From Chromera velia (taxonomy: Eukaryota > Sar > Chromeraceae): a DNA stretch of 64,000 bases. The first letter of the stretch is position 1; the number at the start of each line of letters is the position of its first letter. Positions 1 through 12,800 of the stretch are shown here, piece by piece. The notes under the pieces were generated by a model. That model worked only from the letters and a program-made list of their open reading frames with translations. It was not told the origin of the DNA and did not search any database. The position numbers and the translations under genes are program-made. The stretch is from the NCBI GenBank assembly GCA_018398765.1, contig JAHBMJ010005746.1:33501-97500 (forward strand), written 5' to 3'.

Positions 1-494
1 GGGAGACGGCTGGTGTGGAAGAGAAAGTCAGAGACGAATGTGAGCACAGGAGTGGCAGCGTGAAGACACATTGAAGCTGCAATATGTCAACGGGGGATGG
101 CTGAGCAGATGCAACGGAAAAGGAGGGTAGGGGGAGTTTCAGGGAGGAGACGGTGAGGAAGATATGTGGCAGACTTTCTGTGATCTGGGGAAGGTATTGT
201 AGGACCGCGTTCAGTCTGTCCATGCAGTTTTCCCCTGGACATTCTTTTTTCTTTTCTTCATTTTTCAATTGCCCGTGGATCTCTCCATTGCTTCTGCGAC
301 GAAGTCGTTGCCTCGGGCTTCTTCTGTGTCGGCAGCCTTATCTTTCATGGTGATTCTTTACATGTCACCATCCTTTTCTCAGTCAGCTGTCCTGTTGTAA
401 TTTTTATTTGCTCTTTCTCCTGCCTCTCGTTGCCATGGTGGAGGTTTTTTTTCTTTTTGATTCGCTTTTCCGTCAATGAATGCGATGGATGCAG
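1..494 (+). other. Probable intron upstream of the first visible dynactin p27 exon
   Basis: No exon could be supported here. The stretch is pyrimidine-rich towards its right end and closes with an acceptor-like tgcag at 490-494, directly before coding sequence. Earlier exons of the dynactin gene should lie here or beyond the left edge, because the visible exons cover only the C-terminal part of the family. Confidence 0.4.
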
Positions 495-1539
495 AGATCG
501 TGGGCGCAAAGGCTGTGGGGAACAGCAACATCCTGGAGACCAAATGTGCGTCTCTCTGTCTGTCTGTCTGTCTGTCTGTCTGTCATGATCATGAAGAAAA
601 GAAGGGAGAAGAAGAAACATATAGTCTGTCTGTCTGTCTGTCTGTCAGAGAGAGTGCAAATGATTGTGTTTTTAATTTTATGTGTTTCTGTGTGAGGGGG
701 GGAGACGAAGCGGTTGTCTCAAGACTGTTTCCTTGCTGCTGCAAGAGAAAGCGACCATAGGATTGGAGGAGGGATATAGAAACAGGGGAGAAACAGAAGC
801 AGACAAATTGAGAGGCCTAGTGATGGCTGAACAACCGAATTTAGGAGAGCACACAAGGCGGTCTATGAAAAAGGAAAATTCGGAAGAAGATCAGAAAAGG
901 GAATCGCGCGTGCTTCTCTCTCTCTCCGATTATGTTGGTGCATCTCTCGCTTGGAGCAAAAAAAGACGCACGAACTCTGTCTTTCTCTCTCGGGCTCTTT
1001 TGGCCTCGTTCTTTTCCTGGGAGGCTACTCGACGAACTGATTCGCATTTCTTTCGCTTTTTTGATTCGTGTACCTCTCGCTGTTCTTCGAGCGGGAAAAG
1101 CGCAAGATGCCCAAACGAAACGTTCCTCCCTCCCTCCCTCACTCCCCTGCATGCATGCTGCAGGCTTTGTGGGAGAGGGGGTAGAGATCCACAACGGGTG
1201 CACTGTGGGTGTGGCCTCTGTGGTGCCTGACGGGGTCGTGATGAAGGACGAGTCGGTGATCTTCGGGCCAAACTCGGCGAGTGCAAAGGAGCCGGGGGCT
1301 GCTCAGGTCGGCAGGAAGGAGGGGGGGAGGAAGATGCTGCAGCCAGGCCCTAGTCATGCTGCTGTACACAGATTGTGAAACGCACGTTGTGATGAAAAGG
1401 AAGATCGTTTTCAACTATGATCGCCCTGAGAGTTGCGAAAGAAAATAGGTCGGTGGGCCGATCTGTGAATCCATCCTTCCGTCCTGTCCGATCGGCTCTG
1501 GTGTTTTTTTTTCTTTCATTTTGCCTTCCTGGTCTCTCC

Positions 1540-1598
<59 letters not shown>

Positions 1599-2419
1599 TG
1601 TGTGTGGATGAGAATGCGTTCATGTTCCCGTGTGGTTGCAATACCGATTCTCAAAAGTCAAAGTACTCGACCGCGAGAGAGCAGCGTATTATCCACATAT
1701 TCTCTCGACCAGTCTTGTCTTCCACTTCACTCACTGCTACGAGAAGAGATTTCGCAGAATCTGTGACTAACTGTTCTGAAGCCAGCCAACCCACTAACTG
1801 TGCAATCCATTGAACTGCGCCCTCCCCCTGATTGCAGTATCACGACCTCCAGATGACCCGTCACTTGGAGATCCTCCGAGAGACGCTCCCCAAGTCCCAT
1901 TACCTGAAGAGGAACAAGAAGGAAGAAGAGGAGAGAGACAAGGAGCGTGCGAGAGAGAGAAAAGAGAGGGACAAAGAGAAGGAGAGGGAACGAGAGAGGG
2001 CAGGAGGGAAGGCAGGAGAGGAGGGAGGAGGCTCGCGTTCCAGATCTGAGCGAGATCGGGAAAAGGAAAGAGGGGACAGGAGCGAGAGGGGGGAGAGGTC
2101 AGAGAGAGAGAAGGAAAGATCTCCTCAGGAGGTGCAGATTGCTGCAGGCGAGGCGACAGACAGAGACAGAGAGAGAGACAGAGATCGCTCTTCCCGACGT
2201 CACGAGACCTCGAGCTCTGCAGCAGGGGGTGGTTCTTCCTCTCTGACAGAGAGCCAGAGGGAGAGAGACAGGGAGCGCAAGTCTACTAGAGGGGCGACAA
2301 GTTCGGAGGCAAGGGAGAGTCACCGTGAGTCGGCTTCTACCAGACGATCAGAAAAAGAAAAGGCACCGGAACAGCGACGCTCGTCTGCGAGTCGAACTGC
2401 ACAACCGCCCCCCAAGTGA
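495..2419 (+). CDS. DCTN6: Dynactin subunit 6 (p27), C-terminal part, with Arg/Glu/Ser-rich tail
   Basis: p27 is a left-handed beta-helix subunit of the dynactin pointed-end complex, which adapts cytoplasmic dynein to cargo. Visible exons are 495-545, 1164-1306 and 1838-2419, and they join in consistent phase (1, then 0). The first two exons encode hexapeptide-repeat strands with motifs such as VGNSNILETK, FVGEGVEIHNGC and VPDGVVMKDESVIFG. These align in order with the end of animal p27, including the closing amphipathic segment (HLEILRETLPKSHYLKR here, DFLMKILPNYHHLKK in the human protein). About 165 further residues of Arg/Glu/Asp/Ser-rich low complexity then run to the stop; the animal protein, 190 residues long, ends soon after this helix. 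The intron before 1838 contains a CT/GT microsatellite. The N-terminus is not in view. The identity is inferred from remembered family features. Confidence 0.8.
555..645. repeat. TGTC tetranucleotide microsatellites
   Basis: Two runs of TGTC (about 555-584 and 626-645) lie just after a dynactin p27 exon, inside its intron. Confidence 0.9.
1533..1604. repeat. CT then GT compound microsatellite
   Basis: A CT run passes directly into a GT run inside the last dynactin p27 intron. The same CT-then-GT arrangement recurs in introns of other genes in the window. Confidence 0.95.
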
Positions 2420-3968
2420 AGGAGAAAGACAGTCAGAGATCGAGAGAGAAAATGGCAGAAAGTGGAAGAGAAGCTGTTGATCTGGCTCGGTTGGGGCCGC
2501 GGAAGATGAGCTGAAAGAGGAATGTCAAGTTCGGGAGAGAACGAGAGAGGAAGAGAAAAGGCACATGAGTCAGGGAAAGGAGGTCTCATCACTGTGTTTG
2601 AGGTCAATCTGATCTCATTTGATATGTCTCCCACCTGTGGCTTCGCGATTCAAATTCTCTCCCCTATCCTCTCTTCTCCTCTTTCTTCTGTGTCATCTAT
2701 CATCTCTTTTCTCGTTGTAGTGGAGCTGTGGTTTGATCGACCAATGCGTCGAGAAGGCTGTCTCTTCAGGGGGTGCGCAGATCGAGAGAGAGAGACTGCG
2801 CTTGGACATGCACAGAATTATTTCATCGGTGCATCTGTCGTCCCAGCCGTCCCTGCCTAAATCCCTTCGTTCCCCGCTCCCCTCTGCTTGAATAACTCGT
2901 CCAGCGCGTTTGTCTGTCTGGAAGGATGCTGAAGTTGCTCGTGACGGTGATGTTTTTAGGGGTAGACACGGGAGGGTGCCCAGCCTTCATCAAAAGAAAA
3001 GCTAAGTTGGTTTCGACTCAGTCTTTTGGCCAGGATCCACCCCCGTCTTTTTTGCCGTGCATTCACGCACTCATGAGTTCAAACAATCGATTAGAAACAC
3101 AAATGATCGTTACGATTGGGAACTTTTTCTATGTTCGCTGACAATAATTAGTTCGCTTCATTCAATCTGTATGTTCAGACAGACTGGTTGTCGATCATAC
3201 AGTTGATACTTCTGAATGCCTTCTAGATCAAGAATGGTAAATATAATTGTATGAATGGTTGGAACTTTAAGTGGAAATTAGCCTAATTTTAATTAGGAAG
3301 TTAGGATCTGGAAGAGAAGTTAAATTTAGAAGTACAGACTACTACAGAAGGATCCTAAACGATCCAGAGATCCAAAAACAATGACACGCATTATAGATAT
3401 AAAAGAAGAGCAAGACAAGAGCAACGAAAGAAGAAACATACAGAATTTATCCTCTTGCTCGGTTTTTACTAGGGGTTGTCAGTTTTTGTAAACTTTTGGA
3501 GCTCTAAAAATTTCTTAGTTCTCGATTACTTTAAGTCTTCCACAACTTTTCTTCTTTTGCTTTCCGGGGCCGCTCGCAAGCTTGCTTGCTTGCGTCAGAT
3601 CTTCGTGCAACACTGTGGCACGACCGTGGCGGCTCTACATCTACGCGCTTCTGAAGGCTGCCAAAGCAAACAGTCTCGGTCAAATGGGCATTTCGTCCCT
3701 GTAGGGAACTCAGTAAGAGTGCGTACACTGTGGCTGTCTTTGATTCGCTGTGCAGGCAATGCTTTCGACTCTGTACAAACTAGTAGAGCAACCGCGGACG
3801 CAGAGATTGAGATAGACTTGCTTGACCGCGCTGAGAAGCTGATCCCCACTGAACCTTGGGAAAAACCGCACCCAAACCTACAACTTAGAGAAAAAGCTCT
3901 TCAGTCTGTTCCTGTATTTCTGCCTTCCTGAAAAGGCCGAAAGCCAGACCTAGGAGTTGCACGACAGA
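2420..3968. other. Intergenic region between dynactin p27 and the RAP gene
   Basis: The first 500 bases are probably 3' UTR of the dynactin gene and are rich in AG and CT low complexity. 3140-3480 is AT-rich with no coding signal. 3480-3930 is open in one frame but has no ATG near its start and no recognisable motif. Nothing else is seen. Confidence 0.5.
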
Positions 3969-6734
3969 ATGCAATCCAGTTGCCGTCTCCGAACTGTCCA
4001 TGCGACGTCAATGGGAAGAAGGGCCCAGTGCCGCAGCTGTGGGTCCCTCCGTGGGTTCTCTACAGCACTTGCACCATCGACTATCCCTCTTTCTACCTCA
4101 TTGGCTGAAGATTCTCACGACGAATCGGGGAGCAGTTTGTTCGGTTTTTTTCGTTTTTTGCGACGAGACGCCGAGGATTTTGGGAGACGGCACCTTCCTC
4201 TGAGGGACCTGAGGGATCTCGGGGTCCTCTCCTCTGCCCTCGCTCCTTTCCGCTCGCATCTCAAACAAATCGCCTCTCTGAACAGAAGCGTTCTAGGGGA
4301 TGAAGCTCTGCAGAGAGAACTGGGACATCAGGTGTCCTCACTGAGTCCAGAGGAGACGGTGGACTGCTTGAAGAGCCTCCTCCATCTACCCGACCCCCCT
4401 CCAATTCTTCTCAGAACTCTCATGGCCTCACTTCAGCCAAAACTGGGCACAATATATGTAGAGAAATTGTTCTCCCTGGTGCACTCTCTGAAGACATTCA
4501 AGCCGCCAACCCACCAGGGGGTGAGGGCCTCTCTGTCCGATCTAGCGTCCCATCTCGAGAAGATCCTCTCCAAACCCATTCCTGGCAGTGAAAGTAGCCC
4601 TCTGGAGGCAGTGCCCTTCTCTGATAGTTTGGCTCTCTACCAGATGCTCAGGAACCTGGAGCTCCCGACTGCAACTATTTCCAGAGAGGTCAGTTCCTGA
4701 GGCTTCTCCGCTCTCACGCACACGAGTTTTTCTCCTTTCAGTCTACCCATGTCAGACAGAAGAAGCAGAAACAAAAGCATTTGAATAGGAGACAAGAAGA
4801 GAGAGTCTTGTCGAATGAGAGCAGAAGAGTGGGACAGGAATGATGAACGGATGAATGAAACCCGAACGTCTCGGCAATGAGGGAAAGCTGCATGGAAAGC
4901 CAGTGAGGGACATGTATCAGATATGGAGACTTTCCTTCCTTCCGTCTGTGCCTCTCTCCGCCTGTTTCATGCTGCATCATGTCGCATTCAGCATCTGATG
5001 TTCAAATTATTTTGTGTCAACGAGAGTATGGTACCACCAGAACGATCATCCCCTCGCGCGTTGGTTCTATTTTTTCCCTCCAAATGCCTCCGTGCAGTTG
5101 GAAAAGGTGCAAATGAGCCCGACGTTCCTGCGACGGCTCTTTGATCAATACTCTTCAGCCGCCCTTCCACGAAGAAAGGGGAAGGGGGGGACGTCGACGG
5201 ATCTGGAGGCAGCAATTTTCTTCGCGAGTGAGAGCACAGGAGGCCTCTTTCGGGAGGAGTACAAGTGAGTGCGTGAGTGAGGGAACAAATGCGTGTGGGT
5301 GAAACAGTGAGTGACTACCTTTTTAGTGAACCAGGAAGTGTGTGTATCAAGTGTGCATAAGTGATTGCGTCGTAAGAATGTGCGTGAGTGCGTGAGTTGG
5401 TCTCGTCTTTCGTGTCGGCGATTTTGTGTTGCCTTCCTTCCGTCCTTCCTTCCTTGGGCCTTTGTCTGATGTGACACCTGTCTGGTCCTCCAGTTGTTCG
5501 GGAGGAGAGGCGAAGCGAAGAAAGCGAGAAGGCGGACAAGACAAAGAAGAGAAGGAAAGAGACGAAGAAGAAAGCAGTTCTTTTTATCTTTCAAGACTTT
5601 GTCCCTCCGGCCAAAAATCTTGCAGGTCTGTTTGTCCCATGGGCGGTCAGATATGTTGGACAACTGTGTGTGTGTGTGTGTGTGTGTGTGCTGTTTGTGA
5701 ATGCAGAGCTCTGATGATGAGCAAGCGGCTGTCGGGTGGGGAGGCGGCAAGGCTTCTGAAATCTGTCGCTGCTCAGACCATCTCCAAGTCGGGCTCCCAG
5801 GTCTTTGCTGCCCCCCTGCTGGTGCGCCTCCTCTGGCCCCGGGTGGAAGAGCAGAGGCAGAGGCTGGTGCCCTCAGACGTCGCTGCTGCAGTTAACGCCA
5901 TCCGCACGCTGGCGGTCAGTGGAATATTTTTGTGCATGTTGCCTCTGTCTTCGAGTGTCTTCGAATTCTTCGTGAATGCGTGAAAAAAGAAAGGTCTGGC
6001 GAGCATGTAAGTGTCTGCGAAAGTCGACATGATGCCTGTGTCTGATGTGCACGTGTACGTCTCCACATATGATTTGACACCAAAAGCAGCAGTACCACGA
6101 ATACAACCAACCACTTTTGTTTTCACATGGCGCCCGCCCGAATGTTGCTTCCTTCCACCAATTGTGTCAGAGGCCCAAGAGGTGTGGCCGTCCGTCGGGG
6201 GTGCAGCATGTCACTCAACCAACAAGTGTTGCTGAGTGCTGTTTCCGTGTTGTTTGCATGTTGCTGAACAATGCGCAGACAAGGACTTCAGAATAGTTGA
6301 AAAACTCTACTGGCATCGGAATCGTGGTCACTCTTTTTCCCTTCTCGCTCGTCGCCTCTGCGTCTCTTCATGCATACGCGTTCCGTACGGTTTTTTTCTT
6401 TCTTTCTTTCTTTCTTTTCTTTTCTTTTCTTTCTTTCTTTCTTTCGTTCCTTTCTTTCTTTCTTTCTTTCTCTCTCTCTCTGTTTCACGCCGGCTTTCAT
6501 CCCTCCTCCCATGGATTGTGTCTGTGCGTCTGGCCGGGCATGAATGCCGTCATGCGGCCGGTTGCTGTCTTTCAGGACAGTTTCCCCTTTGAGGGCGAGG
6601 AGGCCGACCCTTCATTTGTTCTCTTCCCAGAGAGGGCGCTCTCTCTCCTGTGGCCCCAGGTAAGTAGATGGGAAGTCGGTGTTTGGCGGGGGTCTCATTA
6701 TGTCTGTTAGCGGGTCATTCCTCCCCCCTCCCCC

Positions 6735-6774
<40 letters not shown>

Positions 6775-6797
6775 CTGTGTGTGTGTGTGTGTGTGTG

Positions 6798-6836
<39 letters not shown>

Positions 6837-9825
6837 TTCTCTCTTTCTCTCTCTCGCGCGCGCGTGCTTTCTCGCCGACGCACCGTCTCAGTCACATACT
6901 TGCTCTATTTCTCCTGAAAATGTGATCTATCTGCTTTCCCCCCCCCTCTTCCTGCCTGTTCGTCTGCTTGCCTGCCTGTCTGTCTGCCCGTTTTTTCTTT
7001 CTGCTTGTCTGTGTGCTTGTTTGTGTGCAGGTTCTCCACTCGCTTGGGTCGATGAGCGATGAGGACTTCTCTCTTGTCAGTCTGCTTTGGGGAAGATTTG
7101 GTGCATATATCTTTGTCCTGACAGCTGTGATCTCTCCTAGCACTCTCTATGCGTGTGTGTGTGTGTGTGTGTATGAAGATTTTGTCGTTCCTTCTCAATT
7201 CTCTGTGCAGGTTGCAGAGACTTACCTCAGAGAGCTTCGTGTCGCTGCTTCTGGAGGGAGGGAGGCCGAGTGGGGGTCTCAGAGCGACCACCCCGGGGGT
7301 GCAGTCACGAGAGGGAGGCCCAGTCCGGAGGGAGCAGGGAAAGAGAAGCATTCGAGAGAGATCCCAGCAGAAGACCTGCTGAAGGTGGTGGGAGAGTCCA
7401 TCTTCAGAGACGCACTTGACAAGTCAGACAGACAGAAGAGAATGATTATCGATCGAGTTGAATTTCGATGCTGCTCTGCGTTTTTCCTCCCTCCTCATGT
7501 GACTCTCTCTTCTTTTGCCACTGAGCAGGCTTTGTTGATTTTTAGCTTCCCTTAAGAAAGCAACAGAGGTACAGGGAGACCGACTGAAGAAAGAAGACAC
7601 AGGACAAAAACTGATACTTTGTTCTTTCTGGCTCACAAAGTTTCCTCCAGTGAGTCCCCTCCCAATGCTTTTCTGCACTCTCCACGTCCCTCCCCCTTTG
7701 TTCTTTCTTCTTTCTGTCTGTGTGTGTTCTGCAGAATTGGGGTCTTCGAGGACGAGGTCGTTCGTTCGGCTCTACGGAAAGACGGGGGGGGCGGGATGCG
7801 GCGTTCTGCCCGCACTCAGGTGTTTGAAGAAATCACACTAGCAGTCAAAAAGAGAGGAGCCCAGATGCCACTCTCGTCCCTTTTGCCAGTTCTCAAAGAG
7901 GTACGCACAAGTCACAAAAAAGAGCATGTGGACTAAGAACAGAAGTAGAAAGAAGAAGAGACCCAGTCTGGAAAGAAGCAATGGCTAGGAAGGACTGAGG
8001 AGGGAGGCGAAGCAAAAAAAGGACCGGATGGGGGCTTCGGGTGCTCTTTCTCTCTCTGTCCATGGCGTGAATGCAGAGGGGGACGAAATGAGACAGCTAG
8101 GATAGGATTCAGGTTGAAAGCGAGGGGAGCAAGCAGAACGAGAAGACGAATTGCTGAAGAGACGAAAGAGTGTAGGCGGCCGGGGTGTGAAGAGAGTGAT
8201 TTTGGAGTGTCACACCTAGATGGAGCTAGCAACGCAAGTGCAGTATCATTCCACCCCTGAAGATCTTCTCACTTGTTGTTTTTCCCTCTTCTTTTGATCG
8301 ATTGCAGTTGAAACTTCGTTTGGCGCCTCAAGTGGATTCCAGCGTCTCTTCTCCGTTTTCTGCGGGCCTGAGGGCAGGGGACGAGGAACAGAGAGTTCAG
8401 GCTGTGGAGGTCTTTCGATCTCTCTTTGCGATTGAGAATGAAAAGTCAGAGGAGATGAACATCTTTGTGAATTCATTGATGGACTCTGAGTCTACTGGAG
8501 TCGCTGTGGATGCGATTTTGTTGTTGGAAGATGGTAAGTGAGCGAGCGCGTGTTTCCATTTGCTTTGCTTGCCTTGCTGTCTCGCTTTGCTTCTTTATTT
8601 TGTTTTGTTGAGTCAGCCCTGTCCCGCGCTGTCTTGTGTCGAACTGCGAAGAGCGTCTTCCTACTCTGTGTTCGTGTTGGCTGTTTTTGTCTGCACGGTT
8701 ACTCCTGCCACATGTGATCATATGTCCCTTACTTAGAACGAATCAAGTATTTGACGATCTTGTGCGTCTTCGGAGCATTTCCCCCTCCTGCTTCATCTCC
8801 CAAACTGCCCCTCCTGATTCTGGGTGACCCCAGGTGTTCCTGCTCCCTTTCCCTCTTCCCGCCTCCCCCCTCTTTCTCTCAGTCCAACGCGACATCGGCA
8901 CAATCCTTAGTGAGAAGGGGGCGAGGGACCCGTTTGCCCTTTGGAAGAGCTGCATGCTTGAGGCTTTGTACAGCCGCATCCTCAGTGCAGTGGAGATGGG
9001 GGAAATTCACGAAGAGGGCATAGAGGGCGGGGGACTATCCGTCGATCAAATCATTTCACTTCTCGGTGTGGGAATCGAAAACTTTGGGCTTCGTGAGAGC
9101 AAAGGTCATGCACAAGAGAGAGACGGGGAATCGAATAAAGTTGCGAGCTCTGCGTTGAGTGCTCTTCTGTCTCTGCTCAGCGTGCCCAGGGTCTGGAAGA
9201 GGATATGTAAGTCTGTTTGCTTGGTCGTGTGCCTTTTCTGTCTGCTCAGGCCTTACGCAACTCAATGGAACGCAACTGAACTTAACGGGTGGCTTGGATT
9301 TAATTCTTTCCACATGCGCTCATGAGGGCGGAGAAGCAGACATGAGAAAGTCCTACGGATTCTTTTCCTTCCTAGACGTCTTCTTTGTTTGCCGCTTCTC
9401 TAGGTGTCTTGCTGATCCCCTCTGCGAGCGCGTTGTGCTCGTCTTCTTGTCCGCTTCCCCCTCATTTGAGAACGTTGATTTCTTCCGCAAATGTAAGACA
9501 GTCGCCATGACCCACCCACCTCTTTCTTTCTTCATCCCTCTCTCTGCAGCTTCCGATTCGGCAGTTGCACTTCTGGACGCTGACTTGAGACAATTCCCTT
9601 TCTTCCACAAGGAGAAAGGAGGTAGTAAGCAGAAGAATGAGAGCACAGAGAACAGCGAAGTCGAGAGACGGAGAGAGAGCCTCAAAGCAGTGTGTGCAGC
9701 TGCGGAACAGGTCAGGCTCACACACCACGTCTTTACTTTTCTCTCTCTCTTGCTCTGTCTCAGTCTCTGGCTCCCCTTCCCCCTTCTCTCTCCTTCCCTG
9801 TGTGTGGTTGAATCTGTGTGGGTGC

Positions 9826-9868
<43 letters not shown>

Positions 9869-12800
9869 TGTGTCTGTCTGTCTGTACCAGAGAGAGAAAG
9901 AGAAACAGAGAGAGGTTGATGTGCGTGTGAGTCTTTAGTAAATGAGTCAGAGTGTGTGCGTGTGTGTTCGTGCGTACATTTGTCTGCTGCCTGCCCGTGT
10001 GCGTTTGGATGCAGACACTCCTTGGTCGGATCAGAGCAGCACAAGCCGGTCTGCTTCCTCCAAGCATCATCAGGCCTCATCATTTAATGGCGTTAGTTCG
10101 ACCTCACAGAGGAGACGCTCTGGCCGACGAGAAAAAGAAAAAGGGGGCGACCGGAACTCTCTCCACAGAGCTTGTGCGGACTCTGGTGCCGACACTCTCG
10201 CAGTTCCCCCCAGAGGCCCTGCCGGGGCTCGTGGTTGCAGTCGCCTCTAGGGACCCCGGATTGCTGCATGGCTGGAAACCGAGGCAGCAAACTCCTGCGT
10301 GAGTCCACAAAGGAGATAGGATGACTGTCGGTCGGACAGCTGGTGAATGAATCTTTTCGTCAATGGGTGTCTGCAGCAATGCAATGATCGAAGGAAATTG
10401 ATTCTGTTGTTCTCTTTCAAATCGATTGAATCGACATGAGACATTGGCTTTATTGGGTTTGGATTGACAAAGGATTCGAGTTTACGTGCTGCATGCTTCA
10501 CTGCACTGCTCGGCATGAGACCGACTCTTCATCAATTCAGTTCGGGTTCTAAGAGTGATTTGCATCAGGCATAGGTTCAACGGTCGACAGATGTGTTGCA
10601 TGGTCCTGGCAGACCTTGGTTGTCTCTTGTGGAATTGTTTGAGATCCAGGACATCATATGTTGATGATTGTCTACATTCATGAATGGACAATATCTGCAG
10701 CCCCCCTTTTTCTCCTCGAGGATTGTTCGGAACTCATCTGGGCAAGGCTCTTCGACGTTCTGCTGATCTAATGACGTTTCAGTCAGTCTGTCTGTTTGTC
10801 CGTCTGTCGGCCAGTACACGAGTCGATCCATCTGTAGGTCGGTAGGCTTGTTTGCAATCAGCTTATGTTATGCGTGCAGAGATAGTCGAAAAAGACGACA
10901 TCCTTCTCTCCAGCTCTCCACAGTTTCCTCCGCGCTTCCTGTTTGTCTCATAGGAGCTGCCTTCTTCATGTTTGTGCACGGCTTTGCTCAGAGACGTTCA
11001 TTCGCAATTGTGCTTGTGCCTAAAAAACATACGCATGAGTGCTCTCGCAAATTGAAACATTTGCTGCTTCTCTCTCTTGATTGACACGTCCATAGGGAGG
11101 CATCCATGTGTCTGATTGGTATGGCGAGCTCTAATTGGTACAGCGAGGGGGCCGTGAGAGGGCTCCTGGAACGTTTGGGAGAAATTTCAATTCTAGATCT
11201 TCCTGAATCGGTCAGTGCTTCTTTCCTTTCTGTTTCTTTCTTTCTTTCTTTCTTTCTTTTCTTTCTTTTCGGTCTGCCTGTTTGTTTGTCTATCTGTCTG
11301 TCTGCCCATCTGTTCTTTTGTCTTTGTTCTTTCTTTCTTTCTTTCTTTCTTTCTTTTTGTCTGTTGTGTGTATGAAGAAAAGGAGAGACAAAAAGAAACA
11401 CATAGTCTGTCTGCCTATCCTGCGTTCTTTTTTGGTTGCAGTGGTAGATTATTCTCCAAAATCTGCTGTTTCTTTGTCTTTTCTGTCTGCCCATCGCTTC
11501 TTGCTTCACTCTCTACTCAAGCGCGCCCCTTCTCTTTTCCCTTGTTCTGTCTACTCCTGTGTGTCAGTTGCGTGTCCGTTCATGCTTAGCTGCCTATGAA
11601 TCTACGATATATGTGTCTCCTCACCCATACATCCATCCTCCTCTCTTACAGAGCTCTCGTATTCCAGAGCTCACAAGCGCCCTGTTCAAGCTGCGCATTC
11701 ATCACGGACCTCTACTTGCGCTTCTTGCCGCACGGGGCGTGGAAGACGGGCGCGCGGCTTTGCGAGAGGCACTGCATATAGAAAAGACCCCGGGTGAAGA
11801 GAAAAAAAACCGTTGGACTGTCGGATTGGAACGCTTTTCTGATTTGGCACTCTGGCTGGCCGATCTCGATTTCCACAGTGAGGAGGTCGCAGGGGTATGT
11901 GGAGAGATCCTGGAGAAACACGCGAAGACACCAAAACAAGTGCCCCTTTCCCTGATGCACAAGGTCGTGCTGTTGACCTCCATGGCGAAGTGTGGATTTT
12001 TCTCTTCAGCGTCAGTCACTCATCTGACTGTTCAGGCAGGCAGTGCGGTGTGCAATTTTCTCGCTCTGTCACCCATACGCATATACATGCGCGCGCGTGT
12101 GCGTCGGGCCCCTCTCTCTTGATTTTGGTTGTTTGTCTACACGAAGCACACGGATACTCTGACACAGAGACTCACTCACTTTTGTCCTCCCTTTTCCGCT
12201 GTAACTTTCCTCTCGTATGATCAACTGCAGCTTCTCTCAAGGGTTGAGCCTCTTAGCCCGGCCCCAACGTGAAATCTCAAGTCAGTTGCTGAAAAGAAAA
12301 AAGAAAACATGACAAGTGGTGGCTGTGGCTCTTTTCCTTATTGCGTCTGTCTCTCTCTGTTTCTTTCCCTTCCCCCCAAATCCCTCGCGTTCTCTTCTTT
12401 TTTGCAACCCCCTCTTTTCTCCCCGAGATGTGAACTCCCTTTGTGGTCCCTCTCTCCTCTTTGTGTTCCCTGACCAACCATGTTCAGAAGAAATCGCGAA
12501 CGAAAAAACAGCACAGCGGGTGTTTGACCTTTACCTCTGCGCTCTCCTAGAGGGCCCCCAGGAGATCCAAGAGAGCATGTACAATAACGAAGCAGGAATC
12601 CAGGACTTCTTCTACACGGCGCACAACCAGTGGTCGGTAAGACAGACCTTTACACACATGAGGAGCGGGAACACCCACGCATGTATACTGAATTGTTTTT
12701 GTCTCATGGGAAGAGTCGAATGAAGTCGCACAGGGTCGAATAAAGTCGAGCAGGGTCGTTTGAACTAGAGCAGAATCGAATGAAGCACAGCAGGGTCTGC

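Noticed and set aside
3476-3931. Open frame upstream of the RAP gene
   Set aside because: No ATG near its start, no motif and no splice sites linking it in frame to the next exon; probably chance or 5' flank.
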